Shown here in pieces: positions 24,606-34,907 of a stretch of 64,000 bases of DNA. The notes under the pieces are model-generated. The model searched no databases and was not told the DNA's origin. It was given only the letters and a program-made list of their open reading frames with translations. The stretch spans positions 1,829,001 through 1,893,000 of the forward strand of contig NZ_CP049109.1 in the NCBI RefSeq assembly GCF_011057975.1. Reading direction: 5' to 3'. The stretch is from Sphingosinithalassobacter tenebrarum (GTDB lineage Bacteria; Pseudomonadota; Alphaproteobacteria; Sphingomonadales; Sphingomonadaceae). The translations under genes and the position numbers were made by a program. The stretch's first letter is position 1. Every line of letters starts with the position of its first letter.

Positions 24606-26357
24606 ATGCGCGTGGTTCGATTCTGTTCGTTGCTGCTCGCCTGCCTGGCGCTGAACAGCGCGGTGCAGGCGCAGGATGTTCCGTCCGCTTATGACGGCCA
24701 TGCCGACGGCGCCGTCTATAACGGCAAGCAGATGATGCCCTTCACGCTCTACGGTGTCGCGATCCGCTGGGACCGCGATTGCCGTCGCGGTCGCGCCGAG
24801 CGGTGCATGCGGCTCGCGCACGCTTATGACGAAGGGGCGGGTGACCTCACCGCCGATGTTCGTGTGTCGATCGGTTACTATATCCTCGCCTGTCGCAAGG
24901 GCTCGGGCCCGGGCTGCGCGCGTGCCTCGGCGATGCTGCGCAACGGTGCGGCGGGCTTCACCAACACCGATCTCGCGCTCGAGCTTTCGCAGCATGGCTG
25001 CAGCGCGCTCAAGGATCAGGACAGCTGCGCGGCGATGTCTGCCGTCATGACGGCCTCGGGCGGCGAAAGCGCGCAATCCGTGGCGGTGGCCGATCGCGCC
25101 TGCGCTGCGGGTTCGGCCGAGGGGTGCCGGTTGCGGGCCAATCGCCTGCTCGCGGGGAACGACGCGAGCGGCCAGGCGCGCGCGGTCGCGATGTTCCGCG
25201 AAGCCTGCGACAAGGGCCAGGCTTGGGGCTGCCTCGGCCTCTACGATGCCTATAGCGCAGGGCGCGGTGTCGCCGCCGATCCGCGACAGGCCGCCGCTGC
25301 CGCCGAACGGGGATGCACCCGCGCCGCCGGCGATCGGCTGCGGCTGTGCGCCCTGCATGGCGACACACTCTCGCGGGCGGGGTCTGCCGAAACCGTGCGG
25401 CGGGGCGAGAATTTCCTTGTCACCGCGTGCCGGGGCGGCGCGCCCGAGGCATGCTACCGGCTCGGCGAACTGGGCATGACGCGCCCCGCCGGCGCGCGCA
25501 CCAATGACGGCGAAGCGATCTATTACTGGCGCCGCGCCTGCGATTTCGATTTCGCCGCCGGGTGCCGCAGCCTGGGGCAGGCCTATGCCCGCGCCACGGT
25601 GGTCGGGCGCGATCGCGCGGTGGCGGTGGCGCTGGCGGACAAGGCCTGCCGGCTCGGCGATACTGGCGGCTGCGCCGATGCGCGCGCGCTGGTCTCGGCC
25701 GATCCGGCTGTGCGCAGCCGCATACCCGCGATCGATCCGGCCGCACCCGCCGCCAATCAGATCGCGCTGGCAAAGGCGGTGGTCGATCGCGGCGGGCCGG
25801 GGGCGCAGGCCGGGCTCGACGCCGTCGCGCGGCTGATGCGCGAATGGAACGAGGATGCCGAATGGCTGCTCGGCGGCTGGCTCTATTACGGGCTGCCCGG
25901 CCTGATCGATCAACCCAACCGCCAGGACGGCTTCGTCCTGATCGAAAATGCCGCGCGTGTCGGCCATGTCGACGCGGCGGTCTGGGTCGGCATGGCCTAT
26001 TGGTATGGGGACGGCGTTGCCGAGGACAGACGCAGGGGCGAGGGCTATATGCGCGTCGCGGCCGAGCGCGGCAGCGAAATGGCCGCCGCCATCTATCGCT
26101 CGATGCGCGCCGAACCGACCCGCCGGGAAAATGAGCGCCGCCGCCGCGAGGCCGAGGAGCAGGCCCGCCGCAACCGGGCGGACGCATGGACGCGTGCCTG
26201 GAGCCGCTGGTCGCCCAGCTATTCCTCGGTCGGCGTCACGCCCGCTTACACCGGCCGCACCGTCGGCCAGATCATCGACCAGAGCAACTGGGACAATGCC
26301 ATCCGATATTATTCGGGCGGCACCGGAAGCTGCTCCAGCTACAACCCATATTGCTGA
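24606..26357 (+). CDS. Secreted Sel1-repeat protein, cysteine-rich
   Basis: A 583-residue exported protein with signal MRVVRFCSLLLACLALNSAVQAQ. The mature part is a chain of Sel1-like helical repeats (A..LY.G..V..D..+A....+.AC), many of which contain a paired cysteine (for example ACRKGSGPGCARA, ACDKGQAWGCLGLYDAYSAGRGV, ACDFDFAAGCRSLGQAYA). The last 90 residues are an Arg/Glu-rich helix and a Ser/Tyr/Cys tail. The cysteine spacing suggests stacked disulfides in the periplasm, as in Helicobacter cysteine-rich proteins. It lies 14 bases before the next secreted gene. Confidence 0.82.
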   Translation: MRVVRFCSLLLACLALNSAVQAQDVPSAYDGHADGAVYNGKQMMPFTLYGVAIRWDRDCRRGRAERCMRLAHAYDEGAGDLTADVRVSIGYYILACRKGSGPGCARASAMLRNGAAGFTNTDLALELSQHGCSALKDQDSCAAMSAVMTASGGESAQSVAVADRACAAGSAEGCRLRANRLLAGNDASGQARAVAMFREACDKGQAWGCLGLYDAYSAGRGVAADPRQAAAAAERGCTRAAGDRLRLCALHGDTLSRAGSAETVRRGENFLVTACRGGAPEACYRLGELGMTRPAGARTNDGEAIYYWRRACDFDFAAGCRSLGQAYARATVVGRDRAVAVALADKACRLGDTGGCADARALVSADPAVRSRIPAIDPAAPAANQIALAKAVVDRGGPGAQAGLDAVARLMREWNEDAEWLLGGWLYYGLPGLIDQPNRQDGFVLIENAARVGHVDAAVWVGMAYWYGDGVAEDRRRGEGYMRVAAERGSEMAAAIYRSMRAEPTRRENERRRREAEEQARRNRADAWTRAWSRWSPSYSSVGVTPAYTGRTVGQIIDQSNWDNAIRYYSGGTGSCSSYNPYC

Positions 26358-26371
26358 AAGGAATCAACAGG

Positions 26372-26908
26372 ATGTCTTTTGGATATAATATCGGATATGC
26401 GGCGATGGCAGTGTTGGCATCGGCATGTTTCGCGGGCAGCGCCTCGGCGCAGCAAACCATGTCGCTCAATTATCAGAGCAGCGAGCGAAACGGCGTGTGT
26501 GCGTTCACGGTGGAAGGCGGCACGCTGCCCGGCACCGACAAGCCGTTCAAGTTCGAACTCAGCCTGCGCGCGCGTGACTCCAATTTCGGCGCGACGATCA
26601 AGGTCAATGGATGGAACAGGGCACAGGCCGCCGACCCCGATGCCAATCATCCGATGATGCTCGAATTCGAAGGCGCGGGCGCAACCGTTTCGCGCTCGGG
26701 CGGGTATAGCAGCGGCTTCTGGGACATGGCCTGGGCCGGTTGGGGCCCGGGGGCCAATTCAGAGCCCGCGTTGGCGCTGCTCCAGAAATCGCGTTTCGTG
26801 CGCGTGCATTTCGATGGCGTCGATTACGGCCGCATCGATCTGCAGGGCACAGCCGGATTCGCCTATACTTGGCTCATTCAGTGCCGCGAGCGGCTGCTCG
26901 CCGAATGA
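26372..26908 (+). CDS. Secreted hypothetical protein
   Basis: A 178-residue exported protein with signal MSFGYNIGYAAMAVLASACFAGSASAQ. The mature part looks beta-rich with two cysteines (NGVCAF and LIQCRE) that could form one disulfide. No family recognised. It follows the Sel1 gene by 14 bases, with AAAGGAATC and a GAT start context, and both are probably one operon that ends at the terminator at 26952. Confidence 0.7.
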   Translation: MSFGYNIGYAAMAVLASACFAGSASAQQTMSLNYQSSERNGVCAFTVEGGTLPGTDKPFKFELSLRARDSNFGATIKVNGWNRAQAADPDANHPMMLEFEGAGATVSRSGGYSSGFWDMAWAGWGPGANSEPALALLQKSRFVRVHFDGVDYGRIDLQGTAGFAYTWLIQCRERLLAE

Positions 26909-26951
26909 TCGCGAATGCCTCTCCCGCGCGACCCGGGGAGAGGTTGGTTGA

Positions 26952-26985
26952 GGGCAGCGGGTTCAGCCCGCTGCCCTCCTTTTTC
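26952..26985 (+). terminator. Intrinsic terminator after the Sel1 operon
   Basis: Perfect stem GGGCAGCGGG / CCCGCTGCCC around a TTCAG-type loop, followed by TCCTTTTT, between the secreted gene and the convergent gyrA 3' end. Confidence 0.85.
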
Positions 26986-27008
26986 GATATTGCGGCTGCG
27001 CGCCCGGG

Positions 27009-29792
<2,784 letters not shown>

Positions 29793-29864
29793 AAGACAGG
29801 ACTTTCTGGAAGTGTTTCGTTCGTGTGAAACGCACTAGCGGTTGGGGCGGCGGAATCCAAGCCC

Positions 29865-29900
29865 CGCGCGCGTACACGCACGCGTACATACGCGCGCGCG
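29865..29900. promoter_or_regulatory. 36-bp alternating pyrimidine-purine tract, gyrA upstream
   Basis: Every step from 29865 to 29900 alternates pyrimidine and purine (CG, TA, CA steps), with CG repeats at both ends. Such tracts adopt left-handed Z-DNA under negative supercoiling. It lies in the only intergenic region that can hold the gyrA promoter. Confidence 0.55.
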
Positions 29901-29908
29901 AATGACGC

Positions 29909-30526
29909 TTATTCGGAATAGGCGGCGATACAGGCCTGGGCGACAACCATGCCATTGCCGGTCTCGGTCGATTCCAGCAGTGCGTGACCAACTTCGATCT
30001 TCAACTGCTCCTGCGCCGAAGCGTCCGTTCGCGGATATCGCGGATTCAGACGTGCGGCGACGGCGGAAAGCACTTGCTGAAGGTCCGATACGGTGAACGG
30101 TTTGGCCACCGTATCCTCCGCCATCGCGCCTGGCAGCATCATCGCGCTGACGCCGAGGCACATCTTGTCGCGCAGGTCCGCATCGGCGGGAAGCGTAACG
30201 CTGTCGGTACGGCGGGCCAGCGGGAACCGGGCGTCGCAGGCCGGAATCATCGCGCGCGCCTCGGCGAGCGTCGCGGGGCGATATTGCTGCAATTCCGCCA
30301 TGACCGACTGCATCTCGTCCATCGGCGCATCGGTCTGCGGATCGGCCTTCACGGCAGCCGCGACGTAATAGAGGAGTTCGGACATCCCCTGAATCTTGCC
30401 GCCTTCGCGGGGAAAGGCCGGCGACGCAGCGGCGCATTTCCTGGCAAGCAGGGACAGATCGGGATCGGAAGTCGCGGTGGCCGACGATGTGCTTGCCAGC
30501 ATCAGCGCCGCGAGAAGGATGGACAT
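29909..30526 (-). CDS. Secreted cysteine-containing protein, paralogue A
   Basis: A 205-residue exported protein with a short signal (MSILLAALMLASTSSATA) and four well-placed cysteines: LARKCAAASP, MIPACDARFP, DKMCLGVSAMM and VAQACIAAYSE. The same four positions occur in the protein at 31322-31924, together with the surrounding residues. The two are clear paralogues separated by an SDR gene. Helical, probably periplasmic; function unknown. It lies between the SDR gene and gyrA on the same strand and ends 9 bases from the alternating tract. Confidence 0.72.
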   Translation of the reverse strand: MSILLAALMLASTSSATATSDPDLSLLARKCAAASPAFPREGGKIQGMSELLYYVAAAVKADPQTDAPMDEMQSVMAELQQYRPATLAEARAMIPACDARFPLARRTDSVTLPADADLRDKMCLGVSAMMLPGAMAEDTVAKPFTVSDLQQVLSAVAARLNPRYPRTDASAQEQLKIEVGHALLESTETGNGMVVAQACIAAYSE

Positions 30527-30618
30527 GAACTTTTCCCCTGTCGAAAGGCGGCCCGGTTACCCCTTTAACCCGGGCAGCCTAATGCGCGCTTTGATTCTGC
30601 GATAGACGCTCAGCGCGC

Positions 30619-31317
30619 TCAGGGGACGATTTCGGCGCCGTCCCAGGCGAAGATCCTGCCGCTGTCCTTGGGCCCGAGCCCGTCGATGACGTCAAGCAAT
30701 TGTACCGCGGCGCGTCCGGCGTCGAACAGCTGGCCGGGCGCGACATTGCCCTGAAACGGCTTCGACAGCGCGGTGTCGACAGTGCCGGGGTGCAGCGCCA
30801 CCACGATCGAGCGGTCGCTCATCCGTTTCGCTTCGATCGCGACGGTGCGGATCAGCATGTTGAGCGCCGTCTTCGACGCGCGATAGCTGTACCAGCCGCC
30901 GAGCCGATTGTCGGTGATGCTGCCCACGCGGGCGGACAGCGCCGCGAAGACCGGCGTGCCCGTCCTGGGCAGCAGCGGGACGAAATGCTTGGCGACCAGC
31001 ATCGGGCCGACGCTGTTCACCGCGAAGTTGCGCAGCATCCATTCGCCGTCGATCTGGCCCAGTGCCTTTTCGGGGCCGCTATCGCCTTCGTGAAGCAGCC
31101 CGCTGGCGACGATCACCAGCGTCGGGGCAGGGCCCTTTGCCACGCGCGCGGCAGCGGCGGCGATGCTCGATTCGTCGGTAACGTCGCAATGCGCGTCGCC
31201 CTTCAGGCTGCGCCCGAAACGGTGGACGACATCGAACGCGCCTTCGTCCGCGATCGCGTCGGCCAGCGCGCCGCCGATTCCGCCGGAGGCGCCGATGATC
31301 ACCGCCGCACCCGCCAT
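30619..31317 (-). CDS. Short-chain dehydrogenase/reductase
   Basis: A 232-residue Rossmann-fold oxidoreductase. The cofactor motif is IIGASGGIGGALADAIA (a GxxxGxG form). The active-site tyrosine and lysine occur in WYSYRASKTALNML with an upstream serine in ALSARVGS. The HPGTVDTALSKPF segment resembles the CsgA/YciK-like 'cell-to-cell' SDR subgroup. It starts 4 bases after the stop of paralogue B and is probably co-transcribed with it. Confidence 0.88.
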   Translation of the reverse strand: MAGAAVIIGASGGIGGALADAIADEGAFDVVHRFGRSLKGDAHCDVTDESSIAAAAARVAKGPAPTLVIVASGLLHEGDSGPEKALGQIDGEWMLRNFAVNSVGPMLVAKHFVPLLPRTGTPVFAALSARVGSITDNRLGGWYSYRASKTALNMLIRTVAIEAKRMSDRSIVVALHPGTVDTALSKPFQGNVAPGQLFDAGRAAVQLLDVIDGLGPKDSGRIFAWDGAEIVP

Positions 31318-31321
31318 GCCG

Positions 31322-31924
31322 TCAGTCCTCGAGCCGGGCGATGCAGGCACCCGCGATCTGGTCGAGCCTGCCGATGTCGATCGAAGCCTTGAGCTGCTCT
31401 CCGGCCAGTTCGACCGGCCCCTTGCCATCGCCGAACGTTTCCATCCGGTTGGGCGTCAACAGTTCGGCATAGCGGGTCAAATATGTTTGATACTCGGGCG
31501 TTTCCGGCGGCAGCAGGCCGTTGTTGCGCAGCGCCTTTGCGGATGCCGAAAGCAGGATGAAGCTGCCCAGGCACAGGAAGTCGCGATCGAATGCGGAGTC
31601 GGGCAGGACTACGGGGGCCTCGGAAAAAGCACCGGGCCAGCGTTCGACGCATGCGCCCAGCACGCGTTCGGCATCGTCCGCCGTCACCGAGCCTCGATCG
31701 AGATCGTTCAGCATCTCCACCGTCCTGGGCAGGAAAGCGGCGCCGCTCGTGCCTTCTGCGTCAGCAGCCTGGAACAGGAAATACTCGATGAGGACTGATC
31801 CCTGAAGTCGGTCCGACTGATAGAGTTGGGGAACGGCGGCGGCGCATTTCCGCGCCGCCATCGCATCATCGGCGGGCAGCGGTGTCGCCTGAAAGGCCAG
31901 CGCGGCAGCAAATAGGCTCAGCAT
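31322..31924 (-). CDS. Secreted cysteine-containing protein, paralogue B
   Basis: A 200-residue exported protein paralogous to 29909-30526. The same frame of cysteines is seen: AARKCAAAVP, VLGACVERWP, DFLCLGSFIL and IAGACIARLED. The start follows GGAGGAAA and opens into a short signal (MLSLFAAALAFQATPLPA). No enzymatic motif is visible. First gene of a small operon with the SDR gene. Confidence 0.7.
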   Translation of the reverse strand: MLSLFAAALAFQATPLPADDAMAARKCAAAVPQLYQSDRLQGSVLIEYFLFQAADAEGTSGAAFLPRTVEMLNDLDRGSVTADDAERVLGACVERWPGAFSEAPVVLPDSAFDRDFLCLGSFILLSASAKALRNNGLLPPETPEYQTYLTRYAELLTPNRMETFGDGKGPVELAGEQLKASIDIGRLDQIAGACIARLED

Positions 31925-31957
31925 GACATTTCCTCCGGTGGGAAAGGGGCGCCGCCA

Positions 31958-32722
31958 TTATTCACCACTACGGACGAAACGCCATTGATCTGCGTCACTT
32001 GCCTCGGGATCAAAGCGATAGCCGTCGGTATCGAAGCCCTTCATGGCCTCGATATCGCTGATCATGTGTTCGCACATCCATCGCGCCATCATGCCGCGTG
32101 CCTTCTTCGCATGGAAGCTGACGAAGCGCGGGCCATCGGGGCCGGGTTCGCGGAAATCGACGTCGATCACGCGGATCCCCTCCGGCAGCCTGCCCTGCGC
32201 GGCCTTCCAATATTCCTGGCTGGCGAGGTTGAGGATGGTCCGCGATCCTTCCTCGTTCAGTTCCTCGGCGATCCGCGCGGCGATGCGGTCCTGCCACCAG
32301 TCGTACAGCGTCTTCGCGCGCCCCGGCGCCCAGCGGGTTCCCATTTCGAGACGATAGGGCCGCATCGCGTCGAGCGGGCGCAACAGGCCGTAAAGCCCCG
32401 AAAGGATGCGGACATGGTCCTGCGCGAACGCGATCGCCGGTTCATCGAGCGTCTGCGCCTCGAACCCCGAATAGACGTCGCCGGCAAAGGCGAACAGCGC
32501 GGGGCGTTCCGGCTGATCGTCGAAATCGCGGTAGCGCGCGGCGTTGAGTTCGGACAGCTTGTCCGAAATGTGCATGATTTCGCTCAGTTTCCTGCGCGAC
32601 AATTTGGCCGCCCCATGCGCCAGCGTCAGCGCCTCTTCGGCGAAATGCGGCGTGGTCGGCGTGACCGGAGGGAACTCGGACTTATAGTCGAGCGTCTTTG
32701 CGGGCGACAGGAGGGCGAGCAT
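31958..32722 (-). CDS. yaaA: Peroxide stress protein YaaA
   Basis: A 254-residue member of the YaaA/DUF328 family, which in E. coli limits free iron and oxidative DNA damage. The opening LLSPAKTLDY, the LSGLYGLLRPLDAMRPYRLEMGTR block and the NLASQEYWKA / VDFRE segment are characteristic. The HAKKARGMMARW motif of the DNA-binding cleft is intact. Single gene, upstream of the operon of paralogue B. Confidence 0.93.
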   Translation of the reverse strand: MLALLSPAKTLDYKSEFPPVTPTTPHFAEEALTLAHGAAKLSRRKLSEIMHISDKLSELNAARYRDFDDQPERPALFAFAGDVYSGFEAQTLDEPAIAFAQDHVRILSGLYGLLRPLDAMRPYRLEMGTRWAPGRAKTLYDWWQDRIAARIAEELNEEGSRTILNLASQEYWKAAQGRLPEGIRVIDVDFREPGPDGPRFVSFHAKKARGMMARWMCEHMISDIEAMKGFDTDGYRFDPEASDADQWRFVRSGE

Positions 32723-32903
32723 CGCCAGCCGCCTAGCGCCGGGCGCGGCACGGAGTCAAAAGGCTTGATGGCGCGCGGTTCAAATGCGGTTCATGCCCCG
32801 ACTGTCATAACAGTGCAGGGCAGTTGCGCTTGAACGGTGCGACTCTGGTAGATAAGGCGAGCCCCGCCTATGGCCCCCAAAGCCGAATGAGGAGAGACTC
32901 AGC

Positions 32904-34199
32904 ATGAATTTCGTTTCCAGGTTCGCGGTCGCCGCCGCACTCGGCGTGAGCGTCGCTGCGATCAGCGTGTCGCCCGCCAATGCGCAGCGCAGCAATGGCG
33001 GCGAACAGGAACAGCCGCAGGTCGAACTGAGCCGCGAATTCCGTGAGCCCGCCGCACAGGCGCAGGAACTGATCGCCGCCAAGAAGTTCGCCGAGGCCGA
33101 AGCGCCGCTCGCCCAGGCCGAATCCATCGCGTCGAACGATGACGAGCATTATTATGCCGACTGGATGCGTTTCCAGGTCGAACTCGGCCAGGGCAATGAC
33201 GATGCGGTGATCCCGGTGCTTGACCGGCTGATCGCCAATCCGAAGCTTCCCGCGTCGAGCGCGCCGGTGCTCAACTACGAACGTGGCCGCCGTTCGGTGC
33301 TGAAGGAAGATTATGAAGGCGCGCTGCCCTATCTGCTCAAGGCGCGCGAACTGGGCTATGACCAGTCGGCGTTGCCGCTGCTGATCGCCAGCTCCTATTT
33401 CAAGCTCGAACGTGTCGAGGAAGGCGCCGCCGCGCTGGAACACGCCGTGGAGCAGGAAAAGGCCAAGGGCAACCAGCCGCCGGCCGACTGGTATCGCATG
33501 GCGATTTCCAAGCTTTACAACGCCGAGGATATGGCGGGCACCGCCCGTTGGCTGCTGATGGAGCTGGAAACCTATCCGACCGCCGAGAACTGGCGCCGCA
33601 CGATCTCGCTGTATCGCCAGGGCCATTCGCTGCCGGTGAAGCAGAAGCTCGACATGTATCGCGTGATGGCAGCGGCCGGAGCACTGGCTGACGAAGCCGA
33701 ATATGTCGGCTATGCCGACGCCGCGTTCAATGCGGGTTTGCCGTGGGAAACGGTTTCGGCGATCGAGGCGGGGCGCGCCTCGGGTGAAATCGCCGAGTCC
33801 TCGGACCCTGCGAACCAGCTTTACTCGCGTGCCAAGACCGCCGTGCGCAACGAACGCGCGCTGTCGGCCTATGAAAGCGAGGCTGCCGCCGCCGCCGATG
33901 GCGATTCGGCTGCCCAGACGGGCGACGCCTATCTCGCTTCGGGCAACTATGCCAAGGCGATCGAGCTTTACGAAATGGCGCTCGACAAGGGCGGTGTCGA
34001 AACCGACGAAGTTAATCTTCATCTTGGCATCGCGCATGCCAAGTCGGGCGACCTCGCCACCGCGCGGACCTATTTCGATCAGGTCGGCAGCCAGGGCACC
34101 TATGCGGACTTCGCGAAGTTCTGGACAGTCTGGATCGACACCAGCCAGCAGCAGGCCGCTGCGCCTGCCGAGCCGGCGACCGCCGCTCCGGTGCAGTAA
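32904..34199 (+). CDS. Exported TPR/tetratricopeptide protein
   Basis: A 431-residue secreted protein. A Sec signal (FAVAAALGVSVAAISVSPANAQ) is followed by a helical solenoid. TPR-like motifs are visible at AQELIAAKKFAEAEAPLAQAESI, LLKARELGYDQSALPLLIASSYFKL, GDAYLASGNYAKAIELYEMALDKGG and NLHLGIAHAKSGDLATARTYFDQVG. It ends in an Ala/Pro-rich tail. Likely a periplasmic scaffold protein; partner unknown. A terminator follows immediately. Confidence 0.85.
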   Translation: MNFVSRFAVAAALGVSVAAISVSPANAQRSNGGEQEQPQVELSREFREPAAQAQELIAAKKFAEAEAPLAQAESIASNDDEHYYADWMRFQVELGQGNDDAVIPVLDRLIANPKLPASSAPVLNYERGRRSVLKEDYEGALPYLLKARELGYDQSALPLLIASSYFKLERVEEGAAALEHAVEQEKAKGNQPPADWYRMAISKLYNAEDMAGTARWLLMELETYPTAENWRRTISLYRQGHSLPVKQKLDMYRVMAAAGALADEAEYVGYADAAFNAGLPWETVSAIEAGRASGEIAESSDPANQLYSRAKTAVRNERALSAYESEAAAAADGDSAAQTGDAYLASGNYAKAIELYEMALDKGGVETDEVNLHLGIAHAKSGDLATARTYFDQVGSQGTYADFAKFWTVWIDTSQQQAAAPAEPATAAPVQ

Positions 34200-34222
34200 C
34201 GGCCCGGCCTGATGGAAAAAGG

Positions 34223-34254
34223 GGCGGGGCAGCCTGGGCTGCTCCGCCTTTTTT
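34223..34254 (+). terminator. Intrinsic terminator after the TPR gene
   Basis: Stem GGCGGGGCAGCC / GGCTGCTCCGCC with a 2-base loop, then TTTTTT, ending 3 bases from the stop of the convergent Lrp gene. Confidence 0.85.
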
Positions 34255-34256
34255 CG

Positions 34257-34724
34257 TCAGGGAGCGTTCACCGGTACGCCGGGAATTTCCTTTGACGTAC
34301 GGATCGTCAGCGACGTCTTCACGCTCTCGACATTGGGTGCTGTGGTCAGGCGTGTCGTCAGGATCCGCTGAAAGCTCTGCAGGTCGGACGCGACGATCTT
34401 CAGGATGAAGTCGATTTCGCCGTTGAGCATGTGGCACTCGCGCACTTCCGGGATATCGGCGACAAGCTGTTCGAAAGCGCGCAGATCGCTTTCGGCCTGG
34501 CTGCGCAGGCTGACCATCGCGAAGACCGTCAGCCCATAGCCGAGCGCTTCCGATTCGAGCGTGGCGTGATAGCCGCGAATCACGCCTTCCTGCTCCAGCG
34601 CGCGCACGCGACGCAGGCAGGGCGGCGCCGTCAGTCCCACGCGTTCGGCAAGCTCGACATTGGTCATGCGCCCGTTTTCCTGCAATAACGCGAGGATGCG
34701 CATGTCAATCTCGTCGAAACGCAT
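34257..34724 (-). CDS. Lrp/AsnC-family transcriptional regulator
   Basis: A 155-residue leucine-responsive-type regulator. An N-terminal winged-helix (DEIDMRILALLQENGRMTNVELAERVGLTAPPCLRRVRALEQEGVI) is followed by an alpha/beta RAM ligand-binding domain (VRECHMLNGEIDFILKIVASDLQSFQRIL). The PPCLRRV sequence in the recognition helix is typical of the branch that senses branched-chain or aromatic amino acids. Targets are not visible. Confidence 0.92.
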   Translation of the reverse strand: MRFDEIDMRILALLQENGRMTNVELAERVGLTAPPCLRRVRALEQEGVIRGYHATLESEALGYGLTVFAMVSLRSQAESDLRAFEQLVADIPEVRECHMLNGEIDFILKIVASDLQSFQRILTTRLTTAPNVESVKTSLTIRTSKEIPGVPVNAP

Positions 34725-34907
34725 TCACTGAAACTCCTGTTCACGCACGGATCGTTCCGCATCGCCTCAACGATCCTAATAATATTACCCGCGAACGCAA
34801 TTGTCCCACATTGCGACGTGCCGAAATGAAGTGTTCCTGACCCGGGTTTGGCGGGTTAAGAAAAAATTACCGGCCGCGCGTGTCCTGCGGCTAAAGGGGA
34901 AAAACGC

